Shown here piece after piece: positions 8,696-17,921 of a stretch of DNA of 64,000 nucleotides. Under the pieces are notes generated by a model. The model made no database searches. It saw only the letters and a program-made list of their open reading frames with translations, and had not been told where the DNA came from. Position numbers and translations under genes: made by a program. Positions within the stretch are counted from its first letter, which is position 1. The number at the start of each line of letters is the position of its first letter. The stretch is from an uncultured SAR86 cluster bacterium (lineage in GTDB: Bacteria; Pseudomonadota; Gammaproteobacteria; Magnimaribacterales; Magnimaribacteraceae). The DNA lies in the NCBI GenBank assembly GCA_902514295.1, contig CABXQE010000001.1, positions 79,174 through 143,173 on the forward strand, written 5' to 3'.

Positions 8696-9280
8696 ATGAC
8701 CCAGTTGAGACCGAGACAATTAGAGATCATGCAAAACCTTGCGAAGATGCTTGGATCAAAGGGCCCCGTAAAAGTTACCACAGCCCTACTAGCTTCAGAG
8801 TGTTCAATTACTGAGGCGGCGTTATATAGACATTTTCCAAGCAAAAGAAAGATCTACTCTGGATTAGTAGACTTTTGTGAACAAAATTTATTTGAACTTA
8901 CGGGAAACATAAACTCTTCTGAAGAAAAAAGCTTAATTAAAACAAAAAAAATACTGATTGTTCTTGTGACCTTCTGTGAAAAAAATCCTGGCCTTGCCAG
9001 GCTATTAACAAGAGAAGCTTTTTCTGTTGATGAAACATCGCTTGATGAAAGAATTAAGTTATTAATGTCTAAAATAGAATTGCAAATAAAACAAAACCTG
9101 CAAAAGTTTGAGCAAGAAAGTAAAAAGAAACTTGCATTGAGTACTGCCTCTTCAGCTAACCTTCTATTGGCTTGTGCTGAAGGACTAATTCAACAATACG
9201 TTAGATCTGGTTTCGAAGAATTGCCTACGAAAAGAGCTAGTGAGCAAATAGACTTTCTAATTAATTCTTTGAGCGGTTAA
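8696..9280 (+). CDS. slmA: Nucleoid occlusion factor SlmA (TetR family)
   Basis: This 194-residue TetR-fold protein has a helix-turn-helix near residues 28-52 with ITEAALYRHFPSKRKIYSGL, close to the SlmA version (EAALYRHFPSK) rather than to metabolite-sensing TetR repressors. SlmA binds chromosomal sites and blocks FtsZ ring assembly over the nucleoid. In enterobacteria slmA sits with dut and pyrE, and in Pseudomonas algC-argB occupies that place, so the algC-argB-slmA order fits. Its final four bases overlap the convergent mrcA gene. I saw no palindromic SlmA-binding site in the window. Confidence 0.88.
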   Translation: MTQLRPRQLEIMQNLAKMLGSKGPVKVTTALLASECSITEAALYRHFPSKRKIYSGLVDFCEQNLFELTGNINSSEEKSLIKTKKILIVLVTFCEKNPGLARLLTREAFSVDETSLDERIKLLMSKIELQIKQNLQKFEQESKKKLALSTASSANLLLACAEGLIQQYVRSGFEELPTKRASEQIDFLINSLSG

Positions 9281-11631
9281 TTAGGAGGATGTTCTTCTAA
9301 GAAATATTCAAAGATTGGACTCTTCGTGTCTATATCAGCTCTCTTCCCCGTAGATTTATCTATTTTAATGACCGATAAGCCCTCTGGAGGCAACATGGTT
9401 GCTAAGGGTATTTGGTCTATTATCTCTTTAGTGAAACTTAACCAAATTGGAAGCGCTACAGAAGATCCGAATTCTCTATTTCCCAAACTCCTAGGTTGGT
9501 CAAAGCCAGCCCAAACTGTAGTTACTAATGCATTATTATAACCAGTAAACCATGTGCTCTCCGCATCATTTGTTGTACCTGTTTTACCGGCAAAGTCTCG
9601 CCGCTTTAATTCTGATACCTTTCTTGCAGTTCCTCTTACCGCAGCCTCCTGAAGAATATCGGTAATTAAAAAAGCTGCTCTAGGATCAATTACTTGCTGC
9701 AATTCTTTTTTCTCTCTTTGAAAAACTATATTGCCTGATCTATCTAGAATTTTTTCAATGAAGAAAGGCTCTACTGCCTTTCCTCCATTAGCAAATACAG
9801 AATAAGCTGCAGCATTCTTTAATGGGCTCAATGAAGCAGTTCCAAGAGACAAAGACAAATCTGAAGGTAATCTAGATTTATCGAATCCAAATTTTTGAGC
9901 GTAGGATATTGCTTTTTCAACACCTAAATCTCTTAATAATCTTACTGATACTAAATTCCTACTTTGTAAGAGACCTTCTCTTAATCTTGTAGGTCCATAA
10001 AATTTTCCACTTGCATTTCTGGGGCGCCATTTTTCTTCTAGGGCTTCATCTTCAAAAATTATAGGTGCATCATTTATTAAGGTTGATGCGGTAAAACCTT
10101 CTGAAAAGGCACTGGCATAAAGGAAAGGTTTAAAGTTTGAACCCAATAGAGGTGAGGATTGTTCTGCTCTATTAAATTTACTTAGAAAGAAGTCGTAACC
10201 GCCTACAAGAGCTTTTATTGATCCACTATTTGGGTCAATAGACACCAATGAACCTTGCAGATCGGGTATTTGGGTTAAAAAGAGTTCACCTGTTACCTTC
10301 TCTCTCTGTATCCAAACTAAATCTCCAAATAAAAGCAGGTCTTTATAACTTTTGGGTTTTGCACCTCTTCTATTTTCGGTGATAAAGGGTCTTGCCCAAT
10401 CCATTCTGTCTGACCAAGGTATTGAAATCACATCTCCATTCTTTAATAAAACTTTGAGTCCGTTGTCTGTATTTAGTACTACACCTGGAAACCGATTGTT
10501 AGTTTCTGTGAATTCGTGTAAAAAATTAGTAACTCCATCTAAATTTGATTGATCAATAATTTCTTCATTATCTCTCTCTATTTCTTGAGCTATAAAGTTA
10601 AGCTGAGCATCAAGATTCATCGCAGGAAATTCCTGCGGAAACAGGTCATTAAGATTCTCAGGCTTTCTAAAACCGTGACGTCTATCATATTTCTCCAATC
10701 CTTCTGCAATGGAAAAATTTGCGGCTTTCTGCATAGAAGAATTTATAGAGGTATAAACCTCATAGCCCTCTCTGTAAGCTCCTAAGCCATATTGCTGAAT
10801 CATGAACCTCCTTATTGTTTCAGATACATAAGGAGCTTCTACCTCAGAAACTAGGCCGTGATAAGTTGCGGTTAATGGAGCCTCTATAGCTAAATTGAAT
10901 TGTTCTATGTGAATAAAACCAAGATCCAACATCCTTTTTAAAATCCAATTCCTTCTTAATAGAGCTCTTCTCGGGTTTACAAGCGGATTTATAGAAGAAG
11001 GTGCTTTCGGAAGAGCCGCTATCATAGCCCATTGAGCTAGATTGAGTTGGTTTAAAGACTTGCCATAATAAACTTCGCTAGCTGCGGCTACTCCGTAGGC
11101 TCTATTACCAAAGAAAATACGATTTACATAAAACTCAAATATTTCGTCTTTGGTATATGCTTTTTCAAGTCTGTATGCCAAGAAAATGTCCTTAATCTTT
11201 CTAAATAGACTGACGTCTCTGCTTGTAAGATAATTACCAGCTACCTGCATGGTAATTGTGCTCCCTCCACCCTGTATTCGACCAGAGGTAAGTAATCTAT
11301 AAACTGACCGTATTAGCCCCGAGTAACTGACTCCTGAATGCTCAAAAAAAGCATCATCTTCTGCTGCCAAGACTGCATTAATATAATGAGCAGGTATATT
11401 TTTAAACTGAAGTGCCGTCCTTCTTTTCTCTCCAAATTCTCCAATTAGCTTTAAGTCCGCAGTATAAATTTTTAAAGGGACTTGAAGTTCTATGTCTCTT
11501 ATTTCTTCTTCATCAGGCAATTTACTGTCTATATAAATGTTTAAACTTGAAACTGCCATCAAGGCCAATAAAACCATTGCTAGTAAAGGTCTTGCAAATC
11601 TAATATTTAAAAGATAATTAAGAAAAGTCAT
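9277..11631 (-). CDS. mrcA: Penicillin-binding protein 1A (bifunctional glycosyltransferase/transpeptidase)
   Basis: From ATG 11631 this is a 784-residue class A PBP. It has one N-terminal membrane helix, a GT51 domain with catalytic AAEDDAFFEHSGV and GGGSTITMQ, an OB-like middle domain, and a transpeptidase domain with SNFK (SxxK), SRN (SxN) and AGKTGTTN (KTG). It polymerises and cross-links peptidoglycan in the periplasm. A TTG at 11649 would add six residues; a TATTAT -10-like box ends six bases before that TTG, so the longer form remains possible. The gene is divergent from aroK with overlapping -10 boxes between them and convergent with slmA. Confidence 0.95.
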   Translation of the reverse strand: MTFLNYLLNIRFARPLLAMVLLALMAVSSLNIYIDSKLPDEEEIRDIELQVPLKIYTADLKLIGEFGEKRRTALQFKNIPAHYINAVLAAEDDAFFEHSGVSYSGLIRSVYRLLTSGRIQGGGSTITMQVAGNYLTSRDVSLFRKIKDIFLAYRLEKAYTKDEIFEFYVNRIFFGNRAYGVAAASEVYYGKSLNQLNLAQWAMIAALPKAPSSINPLVNPRRALLRRNWILKRMLDLGFIHIEQFNLAIEAPLTATYHGLVSEVEAPYVSETIRRFMIQQYGLGAYREGYEVYTSINSSMQKAANFSIAEGLEKYDRRHGFRKPENLNDLFPQEFPAMNLDAQLNFIAQEIERDNEEIIDQSNLDGVTNFLHEFTETNNRFPGVVLNTDNGLKVLLKNGDVISIPWSDRMDWARPFITENRRGAKPKSYKDLLLFGDLVWIQREKVTGELFLTQIPDLQGSLVSIDPNSGSIKALVGGYDFFLSKFNRAEQSSPLLGSNFKPFLYASAFSEGFTASTLINDAPIIFEDEALEEKWRPRNASGKFYGPTRLREGLLQSRNLVSVRLLRDLGVEKAISYAQKFGFDKSRLPSDLSLSLGTASLSPLKNAAAYSVFANGGKAVEPFFIEKILDRSGNIVFQREKKELQQVIDPRAAFLITDILQEAAVRGTARKVSELKRRDFAGKTGTTNDAESTWFTGYNNALVTTVWAGFDQPRSLGNREFGSSVALPIWLSFTKEIIDQIPLATMLPPEGLSVIKIDKSTGKRADIDTKSPIFEYFLEEHPPN

Positions 11632-11654
11632 GAATCTAAAGTATGTCAAACGGT

Positions 11655-11661
11655 TATAATA
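11655..11661. promoter_or_regulatory. Overlapping divergent -10 boxes of aroK (+) and mrcA (-)
   Basis: The 7-base core TATAATA reads TATAAT on the plus strand (11655-11660) and TATTAT on the minus strand (11661 down to 11656). Each box ends exactly six bases before a start codon: ATG 11667 for aroK and TTG 11649 for mrcA. Transcription from both directions would compete for one site. No clear -35 is seen for either strand. Confidence 0.4.
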
Positions 11662-11666
11662 CCTGA

Positions 11667-12173
11667 ATGAGACTAATATTAATTGGTCCTATGGCTTCAG
11701 GTAAATCTACAGTTGGAAGAAGGCTTTCAAAAAGATTAAAACTTGATTTCATAGATGTTGATGAAGAGGTTGAAAAATCGGCAGGTGTTTCTATATCCTG
11801 GATATTTGATGTAGAAGGAGAGAAGAAATTTAGAGAGAGGGAAAGCAAGGAATTAATAAACTCCTTAAATACTAATAATTGTGTAATTGCTACAGGAGGA
11901 GGAGTTATTTTGGCTGAACAGAATAGAAGTCTTCTAAAAAAAGGTACAGTTATCTACCTTGAAACTTCTATCCAAACTCAACTAGAAAGAACCTTAAATG
12001 ACAACAAAAGACCTTTACTTCAAGAATCAGATAATGCCGAGCAAACTCTTAGGGAATTAAAAGAAATTAGAGACCCTCTTTTTGAAGAATGTGCAGACAT
12101 AACTATAAAAGAAGGTAAAAATAGTCATAATGAAGTGGTTGATGAAATCATAGATAAATTGAATTTAAAATGA
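11667..12173 (+). CDS. aroK: Shikimate kinase
   Basis: This 168-residue P-loop kinase phosphorylates shikimate in aromatic amino acid synthesis. The Walker A motif GPMASGKST lies at 7-15, the shikimate-binding DVDEEVE near 31-37, the conserved arginine in EKKFREREs near 54-60, ATGGGVIL near 75-82, and the lid arginine in NDNKRPLL. The start at 11667 is only six bases after a TATAAT, so the transcript may have no leader. Its stop overlaps the aroB start by four bases. aroK-aroB is the standard gammaproteobacterial pair. Confidence 0.95.
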   Translation: MRLILIGPMASGKSTVGRRLSKRLKLDFIDVDEEVEKSAGVSISWIFDVEGEKKFRERESKELINSLNTNNCVIATGGGVILAEQNRSLLKKGTVIYLETSIQTQLERTLNDNKRPLLQESDNAEQTLRELKEIRDPLFEECADITIKEGKNSHNEVVDEIIDKLNLK

Positions 12174-13246
12174 ACAAAATTAAGGTAGAAACAATTAACA
12201 ACCCTTACGAAGTGGTTGTTGGGTCTAACCTGATAAATCAAAAGAACTTAGAGATATTAGAAGATAAAGAAGTGCTTCTAGTAATTGATGAGAATATTCC
12301 ATCAAAATTTAAAGATTTAATTACGGATCAACTATCAAATTTATCATCTAATTTTCAATCTTTAGAAATTTGTGCATCAGAAGAGAATAAGAGCGGGAAG
12401 ACTTTAGATAGAATTCATTCTAAGCTAATTGATGCAAGGTATAGCAGAGACTGTGTTCTAGTGGGATTTGGCGGTGGAATAACGTGCGATATAACCGGTT
12501 TTGCAGCTGCAACCTATCAAAGAGGAGTAAATTTTATTCTTTTTCCCAGCACCCTACTCTCCCAAGTGGATGCTTCTGTTGGTGGCAAGACAGCAATAAA
12601 TCACCCTCAAGGTAAAAATATGATCGGTGCATTCCATCAACCCATTAAAGTTTTTGCTGATGTAGACCTTTTAAGCTCTCTTCCTAAGGTTGAAATAAGT
12701 AATGGTCTTTCTGAAGTTATCAAACACGCCTTAATCAGTGACAAGAAATACTTTGATTGGTTAGAAGAAAATATGGAAAGTATCATTTCATTAAAACCTG
12801 AAGCATTGGGATACGCTATTACGAGATCTGTAGAAATAAAGGCAGAAATTGTATCTGAAGATGAAAAAGAGAAAGGCATTAGGAAATTTTTAAATTTTGG
12901 CCACACCTTTGGTCATTCAATAGAGCTGTATGGGGGTTTTAAAGAATTCAGTCATGGTCAATCTGTAGCCATGGGCATGCTTATGGCTATGGAATTATCT
13001 AAACTAACTGAAGGATTTTCTGAAGAAGATCTAAATAAGTCGAAGAAATTAATCAGTAAAGCAAACCCTGATTTAGATTTAAAAATTACTTTTGATGAGA
13101 AGAAGCTCCTAGAAAACATGTCTGTTGATAAGAAAAGAGTAGGCAATAAGCTAATTTTTGTTCTTTTGGAAGAAATTGGACAGGCAAAGATCAAAGCAGA
13201 TATTGATGAGTCCAAAATAGTAAAAGCCATACAATCATTGGTCTAG
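12170..13246 (+). CDS. aroB: 3-dehydroquinate synthase
   Basis: This 358-residue protein makes 3-dehydroquinate from DAHP, the second shikimate step, using NAD and a divalent metal. NAD-binding GFGGGITCDITGFAAATYQRG lies near 103-123, the loop STLLSQVDASVGGKTAINH near 126-144, and the metal-site GLSEVIKHA and FNFGHTFGHSIE follow. Its ATG overlaps the aroK stop, so the two are translated together. In many relatives a SPOR-domain gene damX comes next; here a 112-base gap precedes gltB instead. Confidence 0.96.
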   Translation: MNKIKVETINNPYEVVVGSNLINQKNLEILEDKEVLLVIDENIPSKFKDLITDQLSNLSSNFQSLEICASEENKSGKTLDRIHSKLIDARYSRDCVLVGFGGGITCDITGFAAATYQRGVNFILFPSTLLSQVDASVGGKTAINHPQGKNMIGAFHQPIKVFADVDLLSSLPKVEISNGLSEVIKHALISDKKYFDWLEENMESIISLKPEALGYAITRSVEIKAEIVSEDEKEKGIRKFLNFGHTFGHSIELYGGFKEFSHGQSVAMGMLMAMELSKLTEGFSEEDLNKSKKLISKANPDLDLKITFDEKKLLENMSVDKKRVGNKLIFVLLEEIGQAKIKADIDESKIVKAIQSLV

Positions 13247-13249
13247 ATG

Positions 13250-13278
13250 TTCAAAAATAAGCTAAAAAAAGGTACAAT
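13250..13278 (+). promoter_or_regulatory. Possible gltB promoter
   Basis: TTCAAA (13250-13255) is followed after 17 bases by TACAAT (13273-13278), between aroB and gltB. Downstream, a perfect 9-bp inverted repeat (13297-13305 and 13311-13319, five-base loop) would sit in the leader about 40 bases before the gltB ATG. Match quality is moderate, and a second -10-like TATAAT at 13308 has no -35. Confidence 0.3.
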
Positions 13279-13358
13279 TAGGCACCTGCGCAACTCATAA
13301 AAATTTATATAATTTTTATCAGCTTTTGACTGCTGAGAGTTTTCAACCCAAAAAAATA

Positions 13359-16300
13359 ATGGAATTTAAAGCTAATAAGCAAATATACGGTCTGCCTGAA
13401 AAAAAAGGTCTTTATGACCCTCAGTTTGAAAAAGATTCTTGTGGAGTAGGACTTGTTGCCAATGTTAAAGGGGTTCCGTCTAGGGAAATTATGGATGACG
13501 CATTTCTTGTTAATTCCAAAATGGATCATAGAGGTGGTTGCGGATTTGAAGAAAATACTGGAGATGGAGCAGGAATCTTAATAGCTAGTCCTGATAACTT
13601 CTTTCAATTAGAAGCAAAGAAACTTGATATCAAACTACCAAGAAAGGGTCAGTATGCGGTAGGAAATATTTTCTTACCTGTATTAAAGGAAGAAAGGAAG
13701 AAATGCGTTGAAGTTATAGAAAGAATGACAAGACAAGAGAATCAAGTGCCTCTTGGATGGAGAGAAGTTCCTGTAGACCCCGAAGGAGCAAATGTAGGAC
13801 CAGCTTCTAAAGATGCTCAGCCATTTATAGCCCAATATTTTATAGGTTCTGCCGAGGATATAGATGAAAATGAATTTGATAGAAGGCTTTTTTTAATAAG
13901 GAAGCAATTTACTCACTTATTACGCAACGATAAAAGTTTAGAACAATCAAAACTCCTATACGCCTGCAGCCTCTCTTCATCAATAATTGTCTACAAAGGT
14001 ATGTTGACACCTTCTCAACTATTTCCTTTCTATCCAGATCTAGAAAATAAAGAGTTTAAAACTCACCTAGCAATGGTTCACTCTAGATTTAGCACAAACA
14101 CCTTCCCTTCTTGGGATAGAGCCCAACCAAATAGGTATATGTGTCATAACGGGGAGATAAATACCCTTAGAGGGAATATGAATGCCATGAAAGCCAGGCA
14201 AGGAACGGTTCAAAGTGAATTATTTAAAGAAGAGTTACAAAAACTATTCCCAATCACCGAATTAGACTGCACTGACTCAGGTAGTTTTGATAACGTATTA
14301 GAGTTCCTTATTTTATCTGGAAGAAGTCTACAAGAATCGATCATGATGATGATTCCTGAAGCATGGCAGTCAGACGAAAATATGTCCGCAGAGAAGAAGG
14401 AATTCTATGAATACTCTTCTTCTATGATGGAGCCATGGGATGGCCCAGCTTCAATTGTGTTTACTGACGGAAAGAAAGTGGGAGCTGTATTAGATAGAAA
14501 TGGATTAAGGCCTAGCAGATTTTATTTAACTGATAAAGACAAAGTGATTATGGCTTCAGAAGTTGGAGTTCTGCCCGTGGATCCTGAAACCGTTATAACT
14601 AAGGGTAGGTTGCAACCTGGAAAGATGTTCTTGATAGATTTTGAAAAAGGAGAAATGATTCCTGATGAAGAAATAAAACAGGATATATGCGGCTCTAACC
14701 CTTATGAAGATTGGAATAAAAATATAAAGGATCTTCCTGAAATAGAAGAAAAAGACCCAGAAGAAGAAATCTCTGAAAAGGAATTAATGGCTAAATTACA
14801 ATCTTTTGGTTACACAACTGAGACGATGCAATTCATGCTCCTTCCGCTTGTTTCTGAACTAAGAGATCCTCTTGGATCAATGGGAAATGATGCTGCTTTA
14901 GCATGCCTTTCTGACAAACCAAGGCTGTTGTTTGATTATTTCAAGCAACTATTTGCACAAGTTACTAACCCTGCTATCGATTCAATAAGAGAAGAAGTAA
15001 TCATGTCTCTTGAATGTCTAATTGGGCCTGAAGGTAATCTAGTTGAGAATAACCCAAAAAATTCTGAAAGATTACGACTAAAAACTCCAATTATTTCTAA
15101 TTCTGAACTAAGAGCAATTAAAGGAACTGATTCCAATAAGTGGAAAGCTAAAGTAATAGATCTCGTCTATCAAAAGTCTTTAGGTGTTGAGGGCATGCTT
15201 AAACATCTAGAAAAAATCTGCAAAGAAACGGAGGAAGCTATTGAAGATGGTTTCTCTTTCATAGTTTTATCAGATAAAAATGTTAACGAGAAAGAGGTTG
15301 CTTTAAGTTCATTCTTAGCATGCTCTTCAGTCCATCATCATCTTGTACAAAACCAGAACAGAACAAGAATTGGTATTATTGTTGAGTCGGGCGAAGCAAG
15401 GGAAGTACATCACCATTGTCTTCTTTTTGGGTATGGGGCTGATGCCATAAATCCCTACCTTGCTTATGAATCTATTTGGAAAGCTAAAAAAGATGGTCTT
15501 TTAGATGACAAGAAACTGCAAAGCTATAACGATATTGTAGAGGCGTATAAAAAAGGATCTAAAAAAGGAATTCTGAAAGTAATGGCAAAGATGGGAATTT
15601 CAACCCTCCAATCTTATAAAGGAGCCCAAATTTTTGAAGCAGTAGGATTATCTGATCAAATTATAGACAAGTGTTTTGTTGGAACTGCCAGCAGAGTTGG
15701 AGGAATAGACTTCGAAGCTCTTTTTATGGAGCAAAAAAGACGTCATGATCTAGGTTACCCCAAAGACGAATCAGGAAAAATCTTATCATTGCCTAATCCG
15801 GGAGACTTTCATTGGAGAAATGGTGGAGATTCACATATGTGGGATCCGAATACTATTTCTTCTCTTCAACTTGCTTCAAGAACTAATAACGAAGATGCCT
15901 ACTGGGATTTTGCTAAATACGCTAACGAACACACTACCAAGCGAAGCACTCTTAGAGGTTTATTAAAAATTAAATCCTCTAAAACTCCTATAGATTTAAG
16001 TGAGGTTGAAAGCGAGCAAGAAATAGTCAAGAGATTTGCAACAGGAGCTATGAGTTTAGGCTCAATCTCAACTGAATCTCATGAATCTTTAGCAATCGCA
16101 ATGAATGAATTGGGGGGAAAGTCTAATACAGGAGAAGGTGGTGAAGACCCCATACGATTTAAACCTAGTCCAGAAGGTGTCTCAAAAAGGTCTGCAATAA
16201 AACAAGTAGCCTCTGGAAGGTTTGGCGTAACCATGTGGTATCTAACTAATGCGGACGAATTACAGATTAAAATTGCTCAAGGTGCGAAGCCTGGAGAAGG

Positions 16301-17921
16301 TGGAGAATTGCCTGGAAAAAAAGTTGACGACTATATAGCAAAAATTAGACACTCAACTCCTGGAGTAGGCTTGATTAGCCCCCCTCCTCACCATGATATT
16401 TACTCGATAGAAGATATAGCCCAATTAATTCATGATCTAAAAAACTCAAATAGAGACTCTAGAATTAGTGTGAAACTTGTATCAGAAGTTGGTGTAGGCA
16501 CAATTGCTGCTGGTGTGGTTAAAGCTAAAACAGATCATCTAGTTATTGCTGGTCACGACGGAGGTACTGGAGCGTCACCTTTAACTTCTATAAAACATGC
16601 TGGCCTTCCTTGGGAGCTAGGAGTTGCAGAGACACACCAAACCCTAGTCATGAACAATCTAAGATCAAGAGTGGTGTTGCAAACAGATGGGCAATTGAAA
16701 ACAGGAAGAGATGTTGCTATAGCAGCACTCTTAGGAGCTGAAGAATTTGGTTTTGCTACAGCTCCACTAATAACCCTAGGCTGCATAATGATGAGAAAGT
16801 GTCATCTAAATACTTGTCCAGTTGGTATAGCAACTCAAGATCAAGAATTAAGAAAGAAATTTAAAGGGAAACCTGAGCATGTTGTTAATTATCTATTCAT
16901 GGTTGCAAAAGATCTAAGAATAATCATGGCGGACTTAGGCTTTAAAACAGTTAATGAAATGATAGGAAGAGTTGATTGTCTAGATACAGACATTGCAATA
17001 GATCATTGGAAAAGAAGCGGCTTAGATTTCTCAGGCATACTAAAACCTGCTGAAAAGATATTTGAAAATACTGAAGTATTCCATTCTCAAAATCAGGAAC
17101 ACGGCCTAGATAAAGCTTTGGATAATGAACTAATCAAAAAAAGTCAGGATGCCATTGAAAGTGGTCAAAAAGTTAACTTCGAGTTACCTATTGTCAATAC
17201 CAATAGAACCGTAGGGACAATGCTCTCAAATGAAGTAGCTAAAAGATGGGAAGCTGAAGGGTTGCCTGAAGATACTATCAATATAAAGCTAAACGGATCT
17301 GCAGGACAAAGCCTTGCTGCTTGGCTAGTTAAAGGAATTACACTGACCTTAGAAGGAGATGCTAATGATTATGTTGCTAAAGGACTTTCAGGTGGTAAGT
17401 TAATTATTTACCCTCCTAAATCAAGCAAATTCAAATCCGAAGAAAACGTGCTTCTTGGTAATGTAGCTTTATACGGTGCTACAAGTGGAGAAGCTTATTT
17501 TAGAGGCGTTGCTGCAGAGAGATTTTGTGTTAGAAATAGCGGAGCTTCTGTCGTTGTTGAGGGAATTGGCGACCATGGCTGCGAATACATGACTGGAGGC
17601 AAGGTTATTATTTTAGGCAAAACAGGTAGGAACTTTGGTGCCGGGATGAGTGGAGGAGTCGCTTATGTTTATAATTTAAATGGAGACTTTGAAACTAAAT
17701 GCAACAAGGAAACCTTCGAATTAGAAAAACTATCCAAAGATAACTTAGAAGATTTAAAACAATTTATTACAAGGCATAGGGATCTAACCGGTTCAGAAGT
17801 AGCTAAATCTATTTTAGATTCTTGGGATAACGAAATAACAAAATTCGTAAAGGTTATGCCTACTGATTACAAGAGAGTCTTAAATGAGATGAAAGAGGGA
17901 AAGAAGGCAAGTAATGGGTAA
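13359..17921 (+). CDS. gltB: Glutamate synthase (NADPH), large subunit
   Basis: From ATG 13359 this is a 1520-residue glutamate synthase alpha subunit. The class II glutaminase domain begins at Cys28 in KDSCGVGLVANVKG, implying removal of a 27-residue propeptide. Further landmarks are HSRFSTNTFPSWDRAQP, the FMN domain around HHDIYSIEDIAQLI and AGHDGGTGASP, the 3Fe-4S cysteines in CHLNTCPVG, and the C-terminal beta-helix with GGKLIIYPP and GEGGEDP-type repeats. It produces glutamate from glutamine and 2-oxoglutarate. A TTG at 13326 would add 11 residues without family support. It overlaps gltD by eight bases. Confidence 0.96.
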   Translation: MEFKANKQIYGLPEKKGLYDPQFEKDSCGVGLVANVKGVPSREIMDDAFLVNSKMDHRGGCGFEENTGDGAGILIASPDNFFQLEAKKLDIKLPRKGQYAVGNIFLPVLKEERKKCVEVIERMTRQENQVPLGWREVPVDPEGANVGPASKDAQPFIAQYFIGSAEDIDENEFDRRLFLIRKQFTHLLRNDKSLEQSKLLYACSLSSSIIVYKGMLTPSQLFPFYPDLENKEFKTHLAMVHSRFSTNTFPSWDRAQPNRYMCHNGEINTLRGNMNAMKARQGTVQSELFKEELQKLFPITELDCTDSGSFDNVLEFLILSGRSLQESIMMMIPEAWQSDENMSAEKKEFYEYSSSMMEPWDGPASIVFTDGKKVGAVLDRNGLRPSRFYLTDKDKVIMASEVGVLPVDPETVITKGRLQPGKMFLIDFEKGEMIPDEEIKQDICGSNPYEDWNKNIKDLPEIEEKDPEEEISEKELMAKLQSFGYTTETMQFMLLPLVSELRDPLGSMGNDAALACLSDKPRLLFDYFKQLFAQVTNPAIDSIREEVIMSLECLIGPEGNLVENNPKNSERLRLKTPIISNSELRAIKGTDSNKWKAKVIDLVYQKSLGVEGMLKHLEKICKETEEAIEDGFSFIVLSDKNVNEKEVALSSFLACSSVHHHLVQNQNRTRIGIIVESGEAREVHHHCLLFGYGADAINPYLAYESIWKAKKDGLLDDKKLQSYNDIVEAYKKGSKKGILKVMAKMGISTLQSYKGAQIFEAVGLSDQIIDKCFVGTASRVGGIDFEALFMEQKRRHDLGYPKDESGKILSLPNPGDFHWRNGGDSHMWDPNTISSLQLASRTNNEDAYWDFAKYANEHTTKRSTLRGLLKIKSSKTPIDLSEVESEQEIVKRFATGAMSLGSISTESHESLAIAMNELGGKSNTGEGGEDPIRFKPSPEGVSKRSAIKQVASGRFGVTMWYLTNADELQIKIAQGAKPGEGGELPGKKVDDYIAKIRHSTPGVGLISPPPHHDIYSIEDIAQLIHDLKNSNRDSRISVKLVSEVGVGTIAAGVVKAKTDHLVIAGHDGGTGASPLTSIKHAGLPWELGVAETHQTLVMNNLRSRVVLQTDGQLKTGRDVAIAALLGAEEFGFATAPLITLGCIMMRKCHLNTCPVGIATQDQELRKKFKGKPEHVVNYLFMVAKDLRIIMADLGFKTVNEMIGRVDCLDTDIAIDHWKRSGLDFSGILKPAEKIFENTEVFHSQNQEHGLDKALDNELIKKSQDAIESGQKVNFELPIVNTNRTVGTMLSNEVAKRWEAEGLPEDTINIKLNGSAGQSLAAWLVKGITLTLEGDANDYVAKGLSGGKLIIYPPKSSKFKSEENVLLGNVALYGATSGEAYFRGVAAERFCVRNSGASVVVEGIGDHGCEYMTGGKVIILGKTGRNFGAGMSGGVAYVYNLNGDFETKCNKETFELEKLSKDNLEDLKQFITRHRDLTGSEVAKSILDSWDNEITKFVKVMPTDYKRVLNEMKEGKKASNG

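Noticed and set aside
11632..11649. TTGACA on the minus strand (11649-11644) as the mrcA -35 box
   Set aside because: The matching -10 would fall inside the mrcA coding region, after its start codon, and reads TTTTCT.
13247..13300. 17-codon frame between aroB and gltB
   Set aside because: It starts directly after the aroB stop but is very short, has no ribosome site and no recognisable content; the region is better explained as promoter and leader.
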